A stretch of 64,000 bases of DNA from Confluentibacter lentus (GCF_002806995.1 NZ_NIHE01000002.1:124001-188000); one strand, 5' to 3'. Shown: positions 10,139-18,323, counted from the first letter of the stretch. Notes: generated by a model from the letters alone, not told the origin. A program made the numbers and translations.

Positions 10139-11036
10139 AGCAGTTGGCAACAAGCTAAAAAATGACCTGGAAGAACTTCAAACTTTTCGGAAAAACCAAA
10201 GAACAGAGCTTAAATTCTAAATCTGAAATATCGGAATTTGAGCAAATCAAGGTTTTTAAGAGCTTACCAAAAGAGCAATGGAAACCAGCTTACAACGAAC
10301 TGAATAATATAATTGGCGAAAACCTTAAAAAATACGGATTTAAAAAGAAAGGTAGAAAACATTATCGACTGACAAATGATTTGCTTGAAGTTATTGACAT
10401 TGATAATCGTGGAAGTTGGACTGGAGCGAAAGACGATATTGAAATCCGAATTGGATTAGTTCCTTACTGTTGGGAAGGACTTACAAATGAATACCATTTG
10501 ATTGGTTCAAAAAAAATCGAGGAAATCGATGAGACAATCAGAAAGCACTTTAGAATTTCAGAAGAGTATTTAATTTTAGCCGATTATCTTTCAGAAAAAT
10601 TAATTGCAAATGCTTTACCATTTTTTGAAAAATACAATTCGACAAAAAAAATAACGAGCCAACCATATGTTTTTCCATTTTATTCAAAATGTGGTGGAAA
10701 TGACATTTCCAAATCTCAATTCCTAATTTTATTCTCGGAACTTAAACAACATGAAGCAAGTAAAGCAATTGAAATTTTGGAAAATGAAATCGAACTTCAC
10801 AAGCGGTTAGAAAATGTGGAAATAGTAACCCAATGGGGAAAACTCAAAGAGTTGATTAACAAAAAAAAATGGACTGAAATTGATAAAATATTAGCCGAAA
10901 ATGAGCGAAAAGAATTGAACAAACTGAAAATAAAGCCAGTTGCCAACACCCTATAAAATTAATTGCCAGTGCAATCCTGATTACGAAAATACTTACGTAT
11001 TTTCTATTCGGTTTTTATTTGCTATATTCAGTGCTT
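10139..11036. mobile_element. Single-gene cassette-like segment around the DUF4304 gene
   Basis: A boundary sequence, CAGTTGGCAACAAGC, precedes the gene, and a near match, CCAGTTGCCAACACCC, closes it. The second copy supplies the gene's last codons (PVANTL, stop). It is followed by AATTGCCAGTGCAATCCTG and an 8-bp stem (GAAAATAC/GTATTTTC, 10985-11004). Similar GTTGGCAACA...AATTGC boundaries recur around isolated hypothetical genes in Flavobacteriaceae, as far as I recall. No recombinase is nearby, so mobility is inference; the outer limits are approximate. Confidence 0.4.
10162..10956 (+). CDS. DUF4304 domain protein
   Basis: 264 residues, no signal peptide or membrane segment. Residues about 35-165 match the layout of DUF4304: KKYGFKKKGRKHYRLTNDL followed by a strand with IDIDNRGSWTGAKDDIEIRIGL, then a helical part. 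The C-terminal third is charged, helical and Lys/Glu-rich. Function is unknown. It follows uxaA by 34 bp but has no link to uronates, and its last codons come from a flanking repeat, so it was probably inserted after the operon. Confidence 0.6.
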   Translation: MTWKNFKLFGKTKEQSLNSKSEISEFEQIKVFKSLPKEQWKPAYNELNNIIGENLKKYGFKKKGRKHYRLTNDLLEVIDIDNRGSWTGAKDDIEIRIGLVPYCWEGLTNEYHLIGSKKIEEIDETIRKHFRISEEYLILADYLSEKLIANALPFFEKYNSTKKITSQPYVFPFYSKCGGNDISKSQFLILFSELKQHEASKAIEILENEIELHKRLENVEIVTQWGKLKELINKKKWTEIDKILAENERKELNKLKIKPVANTL

Positions 11037-11077
11037 AACCACACAAATTTCCTTATACAAACACGTTTATACAAAAA

Positions 11078-11100
11078 AAGCTTAGATTAAATCTAAGCTT
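11078..11100. terminator. Bidirectional intrinsic terminator between uxa side and kdgA
   Basis: An 11-base inverted repeat (AAGCTTAGATT / AATCTAAGCTT) has an A run before it (11073-11079) and a T-rich run after it (11099-11109), so it can act from both sides. It lies between the plus-strand genes and the convergent minus-strand kdgA. Confidence 0.75.
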
Positions 11101-11128
11101 TTCTGTTTTATAACAATTACTGTTCTTT

Positions 11129-11797
11129 TTACTTTCTAACAGATTTTATAATATCCAAAGCATTTTTAACATCCTGCTCTAACTTAGCATAATCTTTATT
11201 CGCTATGATGTCTTTTGATATTAATTGAGAACCCATTCCCACACAAGTGACACCTGCATCAAACCATCCTTTTAGATTGTCTTCCGTTGGAGATACACCG
11301 CCTGTAGGCATAATGCTCGTCCATGGTTGTGGCCCTTTAACACCTTTCACAAAATTTGGCCCGTATAAATCCCCCGGAAATAATTTTACTATTTCGCAAC
11401 CCAATTCTTCTGCTTTGGCAATTTCGGTTACAGAGCCACAGCCTGGTGACCATAATACTTTTCTTCTGTTACAAACGATGGCGATATCTTCTCTCAATAC
11501 GGGTGTTACAACAAAATTTGCGCCTAATGCCATGTATAAAGAGGCCGCTGCTGCATCGGTAACAGAACCAACGCCCATAATCATTCCCGGAAGTTCTTTA
11601 ATGGCATATTTTGTTAATTCGCCAAAAACTTCATGAGCAAAATCACCACGAGCGGTAAACTCCATTAATCTCGCGCCGCCATCATAACACGCTTTTAATA
11701 CGTTTTTGCTTAATTCTATATCACTATGAAAAAACAAAGGAATCATCCCAGTATCTTTCATAGCTTGTGCTACTTCTAATCTTGAAAATTGTGCCAT
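11129..11797 (-). CDS. kdgA: KDPG aldolase (2-dehydro-3-deoxy-phosphogluconate aldolase)
   Basis: Cleaves KDPG to pyruvate and glyceraldehyde-3-phosphate, the last step of the uronate route. At 222 residues it is the usual length for this class I aldolase. Visible motifs are LMEFTARGDFAHEV, GVGSVTDAAAA, a SPGCGSVTEIAKAEELGCEIVKLFPG block carrying the Schiff-base Lys (KLFP), and IMPTGGVSP for the phosphate site. It lies 83 bp after kdgK on the same strand and is likely its operon partner. Confidence 0.93.
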   Translation of the reverse strand: MAQFSRLEVAQAMKDTGMIPLFFHSDIELSKNVLKACYDGGARLMEFTARGDFAHEVFGELTKYAIKELPGMIMGVGSVTDAAAASLYMALGANFVVTPVLREDIAIVCNRRKVLWSPGCGSVTEIAKAEELGCEIVKLFPGDLYGPNFVKGVKGPQPWTSIMPTGGVSPTEDNLKGWFDAGVTCVGMGSQLISKDIIANKDYAKLEQDVKNALDIIKSVRK

Positions 11798-11812
11798 AAT
11801 ATATGTTTATTC

Positions 11813-11871
11813 GTTTAATCGTTGATTTGTTGAACTGGATAACCGATTAAACAATTACACAATTCAACAAA
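11813..11871. repeat. Interleaved inverted repeats in the kdgK-kdgA spacer
   Basis: Two perfect 9-base inverted repeats are interlocked in the order A-B-A'-B': GTTTAATCG (11813), TTTGTTGAA (11826), CGATTAAAC (11844), TTCAACAAA (11863). Either stem can form, or both together as a pseudoknot-like fold, in the leader of kdgA. It could also be a drifted low-complexity repeat. Confidence 0.45.
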
Positions 11872-11880
11872 TAAACTAAT

Positions 11881-12921
11881 TTATCTTGCTACTCTACCAG
11901 AGGCATCGCCGCCCATTAATTTTGTAACTTCTTCTACAGTTACCAAATTGGCATCCCCTTTAATAGTGTGTTTTAAACATGATGCTGCCACTGCAAAATC
12001 CAAGGCATTTTGGTCGTTGTCTGGATACGTTAACAACCCATAAATTAATCCACCCATAAAACTGTCACCACCACCTACTCTATCAACGATATCGGTAATT
12101 TGATACTGACGGGTTTCATACATTTTTTTACCATCGTATAAAACACCTGCCCATGTGTTGTGAGATGCAGAAATAGAACCTCTTAATGTTGTAATGACTT
12201 TTTTAGCTCTTGGGAATTTTTTCATCATTTGTTGGCAAACAGACAAAAAAGCTTCTGCCTTTACATCATGCCCATGCGTTTGAACATCCAAACCTTCTGG
12301 TTTGATTCCGAAGTGCATTTCAGCATCTTCTTCATTTCCTAAAATAATATCGCAGTAGGATGTTAATTCAGTCATGATAGCTTCACGATCGCCACCATAT
12401 TTCCAAAGTTTTGCTCTATAATTTAAGTCTGTTGAAATGGTAATACCCAACTTACTGGCTACTTTAACCGCTTCCAAACAAGCATCAGCCGAACTTTGTG
12501 AAATAGCCGGTGTAATTCCTGTCCAATGAAACCATTCTACACCTTTAAAAACTTCATTCCAATTAACCATGCCTGGTTGGATTTCGGACATTGCGGAATG
12601 TGACCTATCGTAAACCACCTTACTACCTCTTGATACCGCTCCAGTTTCTAAAAAGTAAATGCCCAAACGGTCACCACCCCAAACAATTTTATCAACGCCA
12701 ACACCTCTTTTACGCAATTCCATCATAGCACATTGACCAATATCGTTTTTGGGCAATCGCGTTACAAAATCTACTGAAATGCCATAATTCGCCAATGAAA
12801 CCGCTACGTTAGATTCTCCTCCACCGTAAACAACCTCAAAATTGTCTGCTTGAGAAAATCTTAAAAATCCTTGAGGAGCTAATCTCAGCATGATTTCTCC
12901 AAATGTTACAACTCTACTCAT
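11881..12921 (-). CDS. kdgK: 2-keto-3-deoxygluconate kinase (PfkB family)
   Basis: Phosphorylates KDG to KDPG with ATP. 346 residues with the PfkB/ribokinase fold: the N-terminal GGGESNVAVSLANYG substrate block (about residues 33-47), DLNYRAKLW in the middle, and the C-terminal ATP/anion-hole signature DRVGGGDSFMGGLIYGLL with catalytic Asp near residue 284. It is first in the minus-strand kdgK-kdgA unit and divergent from the LacI regulator. Confidence 0.93.
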   Translation of the reverse strand: MSRVVTFGEIMLRLAPQGFLRFSQADNFEVVYGGGESNVAVSLANYGISVDFVTRLPKNDIGQCAMMELRKRGVGVDKIVWGGDRLGIYFLETGAVSRGSKVVYDRSHSAMSEIQPGMVNWNEVFKGVEWFHWTGITPAISQSSADACLEAVKVASKLGITISTDLNYRAKLWKYGGDREAIMTELTSYCDIILGNEEDAEMHFGIKPEGLDVQTHGHDVKAEAFLSVCQQMMKKFPRAKKVITTLRGSISASHNTWAGVLYDGKKMYETRQYQITDIVDRVGGGDSFMGGLIYGLLTYPDNDQNALDFAVAASCLKHTIKGDANLVTVEEVTKLMGGDASGRVAR

Positions 12922-12948
12922 TTAATAAATTTTTTATTAATTATTTTT

Positions 12949-12966
12949 TGGTTAATCGTTTGAACA
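12949..12966. promoter_or_regulatory. LacI-type operator-like palindrome, kdgK-proximal copy
   Basis: TGGTTAATCGTTTGAACA fits the pattern TGTTnnAACGTTnnAACA at 12 of 14 defined bases, matching the copy at 13081-13098. It lies 28 bp before the kdgK start, suitable for repression of kdgK-kdgA. Binding by the neighbouring LacI regulator is inference. Confidence 0.45.
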
Positions 12967-13074
12967 TACTTTAAAAATGACTCCTAAAACGTGTTGTTCA
13001 GAAGTTGAATATTTTAAATATATAGATTTTTAAAGGATAATCCTGAATTAAAACGGTATCTAAACAAAAAAGAT

Positions 13075-13104
13075 TATTTTTGTTCAAACGTTGAAACAAA
13101 TATA
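13075..13104. promoter_or_regulatory. LacI-type operator overlapping divergent -7 boxes
   Basis: The 18-bp near-palindrome TGTTCAAACGTTGAAACA (13081-13098; centre AACGTT, arms TGTT/AACA) directly overlaps a plus-strand -7 box TATTTTTG (13075-13082) pointing to the regulator. It also touches a minus-strand -7 box TATATTTG (complement of 13097-13104) pointing to kdgK. This geometry would let one bound repressor block both promoters. No good -33 partner is evident for the plus-strand box. Confidence 0.5.
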
Positions 13105-13112
13105 TACAAAAA

Positions 13113-14144
13113 TTGGCTAGCAAAAAAAAAACGACCATAAAAGATATTGCTAATGTATTGGGCATTACACCTTCGGCAGTTTCAAAAGCATTAAGCAACC
13201 ATCCCCGAATAAGCGATAAAACCAAAACGGCCGTTTTGCAAATAGCCCAAAACTTAAACTACCAACCTAACCATTTAGCCAGTGCTTTAAGAAAAGGAAA
13301 AAGCAATTTGGTGGGTGTTATCATACCAAAAGCCAACAGCCATTTTTTTTCTTCCATCATAGAAAAAATTGAAGATGTTTTAAATGAAAAAGGTTATAAT
13401 GTCATTATAGCCCAATCAAACGAATCTTATAAAAAAGAGTGCAAAAGTATTGACGCTTTATTATATACCCAAGTAGATGGCATCATTGCTTCCATGGCGA
13501 ATGAAACTGTTAAATTGGATTATTATGAGAAAATCAAGTCTAAAGGCATTCCTTTAATTTTATTTGACAGAGGTGAAAACGATTTAAATGTTGATTATGT
13601 TGGTATTGACGATTATTTAAGCAGTCACATGGTTATTGAACATCTTGTTGAACAAGGTTGTAAAAGAATAGCCCATATTGCCGGTTTCAGTCATACTAGA
13701 ATTTATAAAAACAGGATTAGAGGCTATAGAGATGCCTTAGAGAAATTTGGCTTACCCATAGAAGAATCTTTAATCATAGAAAGCAATTTAGGCATTGAAG
13801 ATGGCAGACGTATTATGAGACAACTTTTAGAACTAAAAAACAAACCTGATGCCGTTTATGCCGCTGGAGATTACGCGGCCTTGGGAGCACTTCAAGTATT
13901 GCAGGAAAACCATATAGATGCCCCTAAAGATATTGCTTTGGTTGGTTTTACCAATGAACCTTTTACATCTTTGGTGACACCATCCATTACTTCTGTTGAG
14001 CAGCATAGTGAACAAATTGGAAAAGTAGCAGCTGAAACACTTTTAAAACGATTGGGTTCCCCTAATGAAAAAGTATCATTAAATAAATTGATTCTCCCGG
14101 CGGAGCTTATTATTAGATCGTCGTCTAAAAAAGTTAATATATAG
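13113..14144 (+). CDS. LacI-family transcriptional regulator of uronate genes
   Basis: The 343-residue DNA-binding repressor has an N-terminal LacI HTH (TTIKDIANVLGITPSAVSKALSNHPRIS) and a hinge region YQPNHLASALRKGKSNLVGV. A periplasmic-binding-protein-like effector domain follows. The best start is TTG at 13113; there is no upstream ATG in frame, and the HTH begins six residues later. It is divergent from kdgK and next to the full uronate pathway, so an intermediate such as KDG is a likely effector (inference). Confidence 0.88.
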   Translation: MASKKKTTIKDIANVLGITPSAVSKALSNHPRISDKTKTAVLQIAQNLNYQPNHLASALRKGKSNLVGVIIPKANSHFFSSIIEKIEDVLNEKGYNVIIAQSNESYKKECKSIDALLYTQVDGIIASMANETVKLDYYEKIKSKGIPLILFDRGENDLNVDYVGIDDYLSSHMVIEHLVEQGCKRIAHIAGFSHTRIYKNRIRGYRDALEKFGLPIEESLIIESNLGIEDGRRIMRQLLELKNKPDAVYAAGDYAALGALQVLQENHIDAPKDIALVGFTNEPFTSLVTPSITSVEQHSEQIGKVAAETLLKRLGSPNEKVSLNKLILPAELIIRSSSKKVNI

Positions 14145-14287
14145 TATATTTTAATTCATATAAAATACATAAAAACAGCTCTTTACTAAAAGTGTTAATA
14201 TATATCTATCGAGTTAAAAAAATGCCTAATTTAGGCTAGTCCAAATTTTAAAAAAAATCAGTGTTGATTTTAACCAAAATGACATTT

Positions 14288-14968
14288 ATGAAAAAATTTA
14301 TACCGCTTTTTGTTCTATTTAGTTTTCTAGGATACTCTCAAAATGATGAAAGTAGAACTTACGCTTTCGATCCCATTGTTTCTTTAGACGTTCCTAATAC
14401 CTTTTTTGAATCAGATACCATTGTTGATGGCGTAAAAATCCATCAGATAAGATTCAAAACAAACACCTATCATTTTATTGCCCAAAAAGTACTTTTTGAA
14501 AACGAAGACCAAAAAGAAAGTCTTTCTAGGCTGCCATACGATTATACGAGTTTAATTGACGAATACAACCGTGTTATAGCCAGAATGAGATACAGAGTAC
14601 CTTATTATTTAAAGACTACAACACTTGTTAAAAAAGAAGGCTTTACTGGTTATAATTTAAAATTTGCTAACGATTTAAATACACCAACCTATGAGGCTGA
14701 GTTTTATTTATTAAATAAAAATTTATATACATTTTTCTATGCCAGTGATACACATTTTGACAAAGATGTTGTAGCTGAACTTTTTAATTCTGTTAAAATA
14801 AACACAAATCAAGAGATAAGTCAGTATTTAGGAAAGCCGCCAAAATATAGAATAGGCTATGTTGTTGCTACTTATTTTTTCTTGAGTTTAATGCTTGTTG
14901 GCATTGTAATTTATATGATAAAAATATACAGAAAGAAAAGGGGCAAGACTGATTTTTTACATGAATAA
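14288..14968 (+). CDS. Exported membrane-anchored protein of unknown function
   Basis: From ATG 14288 the product begins MKKFIPLFVLFSFLGYSQN, a signal peptide. The mature part is beta-rich with no motif I recognise. A C-terminal transmembrane helix (ATYFFLSLMLVGIVIYMI) and a basic stop-transfer tail RKKRGK follow. The extramembrane part is therefore probably periplasmic and tethered at the C-terminus. In-frame starts at 14261 (GTG) and 14279 (ATG) only add residues before the signal peptide. Confidence 0.65.
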   Translation: MKKFIPLFVLFSFLGYSQNDESRTYAFDPIVSLDVPNTFFESDTIVDGVKIHQIRFKTNTYHFIAQKVLFENEDQKESLSRLPYDYTSLIDEYNRVIARMRYRVPYYLKTTTLVKKEGFTGYNLKFANDLNTPTYEAEFYLLNKNLYTFFYASDTHFDKDVVAELFNSVKINTNQEISQYLGKPPKYRIGYVVATYFFLSLMLVGIVIYMIKIYRKKRGKTDFLHE

Positions 14969-14983
14969 AAATCTATTCTAATT

Positions 14984-15040
14984 ACACATAAAAAATAGCC
15001 CCTAGAGAATTAAATTTTCTAGGGGCTATTTTTTATGTGT
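14984..15040. terminator. Strong bidirectional terminator
   Basis: A 23-base inverted repeat (ACACAT...CCCCTAGA and its complement) flanks an AT-rich loop, with A and T runs inside the stem so that it can end transcription from both sides. It sits between convergent genes ending at 14968 and 15049. Confidence 0.85.
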
Positions 15041-15048
15041 ATTATGTT

Positions 15049-15375
15049 TTATCCTGCTTGTTGCTTTTTCATTTTATCAACTTTCATCTGGTTTAATTCT
15101 TCTTGAAAAAGGCCTGTTCCATTTTTCTTTATTTGCTCTAATCGTTGCAATTCCATTCTAATTTCTGCACTTCTTTTTAAAGACTTGTTCAACTTTTCAT
15201 CTCTAAGTTCTTGCTTTACCAAATTTTGTTTTTTCCTTGCTTCTTCAAGCTCTTCTTGTTCCATTTTTAATTGCTTTTCTTTTCTCTTTTCCAAAATTAC
15301 AGGTATATAAGAATACCCATACATGCTTATAAACAGTAAAGCCAATATTGCTAAAATCAAAAAACCGTGTTCCAT
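15049..15375 (-). CDS. Small membrane-anchored coiled-coil protein
   Basis: 108 residues: one N-terminal transmembrane helix (about residues 5-27, ILAILALLFISMYGYSYIP), then a highly charged Lys/Glu/Gln-rich helix predicted as coiled coil to the C-terminus. No enzymatic motif and no named family. Topology (cytoplasmic coiled coil) is inferred from the charged region after the helix. It ends at a shared terminator with the upstream convergent gene. Confidence 0.55.
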   Translation of the reverse strand: MEHGFLILAILALLFISMYGYSYIPVILEKRKEKQLKMEQEELEEARKKQNLVKQELRDEKLNKSLKRSAEIRMELQRLEQIKKNGTGLFQEELNQMKVDKMKKQQAG

Positions 15376-15602
15376 AAATGCTTAAAATTAAAAATATTAG
15401 TTTTTTTATTAATAAAAAAACAATTAGAAACTAAAAGTAAATAAAAAGGTTATATATAAAAAAATAACAAGCCAAACCGCTTAAAAAAAAGATAAAATAA
15501 AAAAAACGAATAATAAACCTCTAATAATCCAAAGAAAGAAAAAGATATCTAGTTAAATTTGAGACTAAGGTGTTTGTCACTTAATTATTATAAGAGGTGC
15601 AC

Positions 15603-15992
15603 TTAGTTTTTGATATCTAAACCTTCGTGTTTCCATTTTGAAAAACCACCTTCTAAATCATAAATTTTAATGAAACCTATTTCAATCATTTTTTCGGCAC
15701 ATTTGGCACTTCTTTTACCCGAATTACAATAAAGATACACTGGTTTATCTTTATCCAATTTACTAATATCATCAAAAAATGTAGGCGAAAAAAAATTGAT
15801 ATTTTGAGCACCCTCAATATGGCCTTTATTATATTCTTCTTGAGTTCTTACATCTATCAATTGAACATTATCCGCTTCCAAAAACGTTTGCATTTCTTCT
15901 GGAGTGACAACCGTAATTTTTGGATCTTCTACTTGTTTACAACTCGAAAAAGTTATAAGAAACAATAAACATAATAATGGTAATTTCTTCAT
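15603..15992 (-). CDS. Rhodanese-like lipoprotein
   Basis: The 129-residue protein has a lipoprotein signal (LLCLLFLITFSSCKQ) followed by one rhodanese domain. LIDVRTQEEYNKGHIEGAQNINF and the active-site loop CNSGKRS are complete, so sulfur transfer via Cys is plausible, in the periplasm. It lies 10 bp after a second, cytoplasmic rhodanese gene on the same strand; the pair may result from duplication. Confidence 0.85.
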   Translation of the reverse strand: MKKLPLLCLLFLITFSSCKQVEDPKITVVTPEEMQTFLEADNVQLIDVRTQEEYNKGHIEGAQNINFFSPTFFDDISKLDKDKPVYLYCNSGKRSAKCAEKMIEIGFIKIYDLEGGFSKWKHEGLDIKN

Positions 15993-16002
15993 TTTATTTG
16001 GG

Positions 16003-16323
16003 TTAGTCTATATCAACAATATCACCAGTCCATTGCAACATACCTCCTTCAAGGTTATAGGCATTTTTAAATCCTAATTCCTCCATAATTTGGCAAGTTT
16101 GTCCGCTTCTGTTACCAGACCTGCAATACACATAATAATTTTTGCTTTTATCTAAAGCCTCCACTTCATTTATAAAATCTTGTCCTTTATAAAAATCTAT
16201 ATGAATTGAATTAGGTATGATTCCTTCTGCAACTTCGGCATCAGTTCTAACATCAAGTACTACAGCATTGTCATCACTCGCCAATTGTTCAGCCCAATCC
16301 TCCTGGGATAAATCTTCTATCAT
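16003..16323 (-). CDS. Cytoplasmic single-domain rhodanese
   Basis: 106 residues with no signal peptide: VVLDVRTDAEVAEGIIPNSIHIDF and active-site CRSGNRSG (Cys about residue 71). Single-domain rhodaneses move sulfane sulfur; the physiological partner is unknown. It is co-directional with the rhodanese lipoprotein 10 bp downstream, and separated from the upstream thioredoxin genes by a terminator. Confidence 0.87.
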   Translation of the reverse strand: MIEDLSQEDWAEQLASDDNAVVLDVRTDAEVAEGIIPNSIHIDFYKGQDFINEVEALDKSKNYYVYCRSGNRSGQTCQIMEELGFKNAYNLEGGMLQWTGDIVDID

Positions 16324-16379
16324 AAACTAAAATTAAATAATTACAAACTTAATATTTCTAATTTGAATATGAACGAAAA

Positions 16380-16412
16380 AAAATCCGAAGTATTATAAAC
16401 TTCAGATTTTTT
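16380..16412 (-). terminator. Intrinsic terminator after the thioredoxin-fold pair
   Basis: Read on the minus strand, AAATCTGAAGT, a 7-base loop and ACTTCGGATT form a stem with one wobble pair, followed by a run of T. It ends the transcript of the two genes at 16431-17595. Confidence 0.75.
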
Positions 16413-16430
16413 CTATGCTTTTTTGACAAA

Positions 16431-17048
16431 CTAAACTTTAATGGTACATCCAATAGCCTTAGTTTCTTTCTCAGGAACTTCATTTCCTTTGAGTAAGGCA
16501 TTTACCGCATTCTCTACATATTTGGTTTTCACTGCTGAAGCATCTTGATAATTGTCATCAATGGCTCCAATATATTTTACAATATGTCCTTTAGCTGTTT
16601 TTTGTAAAATAAATACATGTGGCGTTTTGGTTGCTCCATATTTAGGGTAAATATTTTGGCCATCGTCCATTAAATAAGGGAAAGTAAACCCTTTTTCTTT
16701 TGCTCTTTTTTTCATGGCTTCCATACTATCACCGGGTTGCACATCTGGATTGTTAGGCATAATGGCAATGACTGGATAACCTAATGAAGCATATTTATTA
16801 TTAAGCGCAATGATTCTATCCTCATATCCTACAGCATACGGACAGGTGTTACAGGTAAAAGTAACTATAAAGCCTTTGGCATCTTTATAATTGGAAAGAG
16901 AAACCATTTTGCCATCAACATTCATTAATTTAAAGTCTTCGGCAACATCGCCCACTTTATAACCGTCAGCTACTGCTATTTTATTAACAGTAAAAGCACT
17001 CATAACTACCACGAGCGTTACTAATGATAAAATTTTGATTGTTTTCAT
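16431..17048 (-). CDS. Exported thioredoxin-fold redoxin (AhpC/TSA-like)
   Basis: 205 residues: an N-terminal signal segment (LVTLVVVMSAFTVNKIAVA), then a redoxin domain with VGDVAEDFKLMNVDGKMVSL and the redox motif FTCNTCPYAVGYEDRI (CxxC at about residues 70-73), and a cis-Pro region TKTPHVFIL. This subgroup, with CNTCP, occurs widely as thiol-disulfide or peroxiredoxin-like proteins. It is 7 bp downstream of the TlpA-like lipoprotein gene and probably works with it in extracytoplasmic thiol redox. Confidence 0.82.
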   Translation of the reverse strand: MKTIKILSLVTLVVVMSAFTVNKIAVADGYKVGDVAEDFKLMNVDGKMVSLSNYKDAKGFIVTFTCNTCPYAVGYEDRIIALNNKYASLGYPVIAIMPNNPDVQPGDSMEAMKKRAKEKGFTFPYLMDDGQNIYPKYGATKTPHVFILQKTAKGHIVKYIGAIDDNYQDASAVKTKYVENAVNALLKGNEVPEKETKAIGCTIKV

Positions 17049-17055
17049 AGATTGA

Positions 17056-17595
17056 TTATTTTAAAAATTGTTTTAATTCGCTTTCTAATGATTCGTAGGT
17101 AAACGATTGCTCATAAAATTTGCTTGTATCATTTTTGTAAATGATGGTCGCGGGAATGGAACCTGACCAATTTTCATCCACTTTCGGAATCCAAGTGTTC
17201 ATATCCACATCATTCAATGCAACTACTTTAGATTTTATATTCTTGTTTTTAATAAAAGGTTTTAATTTAGAATCGTATAAATGGGGAAAGTCCAAGCTTA
17301 CAAAAAGCACTTCAACATTGTTGCTTTTATATTCTTGATTCAATTTTTCAAAATAAGGCATTTCCTTAACACAAGGGGCACACCAAGTCGCCCAAAAATT
17401 AACAACATACACCTTGCCATCTTTTTTCTGTAAAAACTTTTGAAAGCCATTAAAATCGTACACTTCAAGATCTGTTCTCGCATCTTCGACTGTGTTTTTT
17501 TCTACTGTCTTAACAACATTTGAAGCATCCTTAGTTTTTTTGTCATTACAAGAAAAAATAATAAGCGCAAATACCAATAGCTTTATAATTTTCAT
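17056..17595 (-). CDS. TlpA-family thioredoxin lipoprotein
   Basis: 179 residues with a lipoprotein signal (LLVFALIIFSCND, Cys about residue 16), a Lys/Thr-rich linker, then a thioredoxin fold with VVNFWATWCAPCVKEMPYF (WCAPC active site about residues 72-76) and the cis-Pro region SGSIPATIIY. Likely a membrane-anchored periplasmic disulfide reductase. First gene of a two-gene unit with the redoxin at 16431. Confidence 0.87.
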   Translation of the reverse strand: MKIIKLLVFALIIFSCNDKKTKDASNVVKTVEKNTVEDARTDLEVYDFNGFQKFLQKKDGKVYVVNFWATWCAPCVKEMPYFEKLNQEYKSNNVEVLFVSLDFPHLYDSKLKPFIKNKNIKSKVVALNDVDMNTWIPKVDENWSGSIPATIIYKNDTSKFYEQSFTYESLESELKQFLK

Positions 17596-17705
17596 TAATT
17601 TATTTTTTTAATAAATACGTAGCTATAAATTTAGATAATACTAAACTTGTCTGTGATTGTTTAACAAAATTTTATAATTATATAAATTTTTTAAAACTAA
17701 TTACA

Positions 17706-17713
17706 TACATTTG
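17706..17713 (+). promoter_or_regulatory. -7 box of the marR promoter
   Basis: TACATTTG matches the Bacteroidota -7 consensus TAnnTTTG. Because its last TTG would be the first codon of a longer reading frame, it supports the downstream ATG at 17732 as the real start, leaving a short leader of roughly a dozen bases. Confidence 0.5.
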
Positions 17714-17731
17714 TATATACAACAGTCAAAG

Positions 17732-18193
17732 ATGTATATTGAATCCATCTTAAAAATAAGTTCAGATTTATCATTATCAAAAAAAGCCATAATAAATTTA
17801 TTATATACTTATGGCATTGTAAATAAAATATTAAACGACGTTCTTAAACCTTTTGATATATCCATTCAGCAATTCAATGTGCTTAGAATTTTACGTGGCC
17901 AGCATGAAAAACCGATTAGTTTAGAAACTATACAAGAACTCATGATTAACAAAATGAGTAATACCACAAGGTTGATTGATAAGCTTATCATAAAAAAATA
18001 TGTCAAAAAGAATGTTAACAAAACCAATCGAAGAAAAATAGATATTACTATTACCCAAGAAGGATTAAAACTCCTTGATGTAATAGACACATTGATTGAT
18101 AGCACAGAGAAAAAAATCATCAGTTCTCTAACCGATGAAGAAACACAAGAATTCATTCGATTATTAGGCAAGGTAAGATTAATAGCAAACTAA
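17732..18193 (+). CDS. MarR-family transcriptional regulator
   Basis: A winged-helix regulator of 153 residues from ATG 17732. It shows the MarR pattern: a first helix region with LKPFDISIQQFNVLRILRG, a recognition part ISLETIQELMINKMSNTTRLIDKLI, and the wing KKNVNKTNRRKIDITITQEG. It is divergent from the thioredoxin pair across about 136 bp, so redox or stress control of those genes is possible but not shown. Confidence 0.88.
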   Translation: MYIESILKISSDLSLSKKAIINLLYTYGIVNKILNDVLKPFDISIQQFNVLRILRGQHEKPISLETIQELMINKMSNTTRLIDKLIIKKYVKKNVNKTNRRKIDITITQEGLKLLDVIDTLIDSTEKKIISSLTDEETQEFIRLLGKVRLIAN

Positions 18194-18219
18194 CTCTCTC
18201 TATCCCTGATGATCAGCAT

Positions 18220-18249
18220 AAACTACCATATGACCTATGGTAGTTTTTT
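18220..18249 (+). terminator. Terminator after marR
   Basis: The 11-base arms AAACTACCATA and TATGGTAGTTT are separated by TGACC and followed by TTTG. It isolates marR from the trp leader region that follows. Confidence 0.8.
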
Positions 18250-18272
18250 GTTTAAAAAAACACGTGAAAGTA

Positions 18273-18303
18273 TTGTGTAATTATATTTTCATTTCTATAT
18301 TTG
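18273..18303 (+). promoter_or_regulatory. trp operon promoter
   Basis: A TTG (-33 element, 18273-18275) and TATATTTG (-7 element, 18296-18303) are separated by 20 bp, matching the Bacteroidota sigma-factor consensus. The predicted start near 18310 leaves about 14 bases before the leader-peptide ATG at 18324. Confidence 0.65.
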
Positions 18304-18323
18304 GCACAGTTAAAACAATATTA

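Noticed and set aside
10139-11036. True integron cassette
   Set aside because: No integron integrase and no clear attC folding could be established; only cassette-like boundaries are claimed.
11247-11636. Open frame antisense to kdgA
   Set aside because: It lies fully inside the well-supported kdgA gene and its translation resembles no protein.
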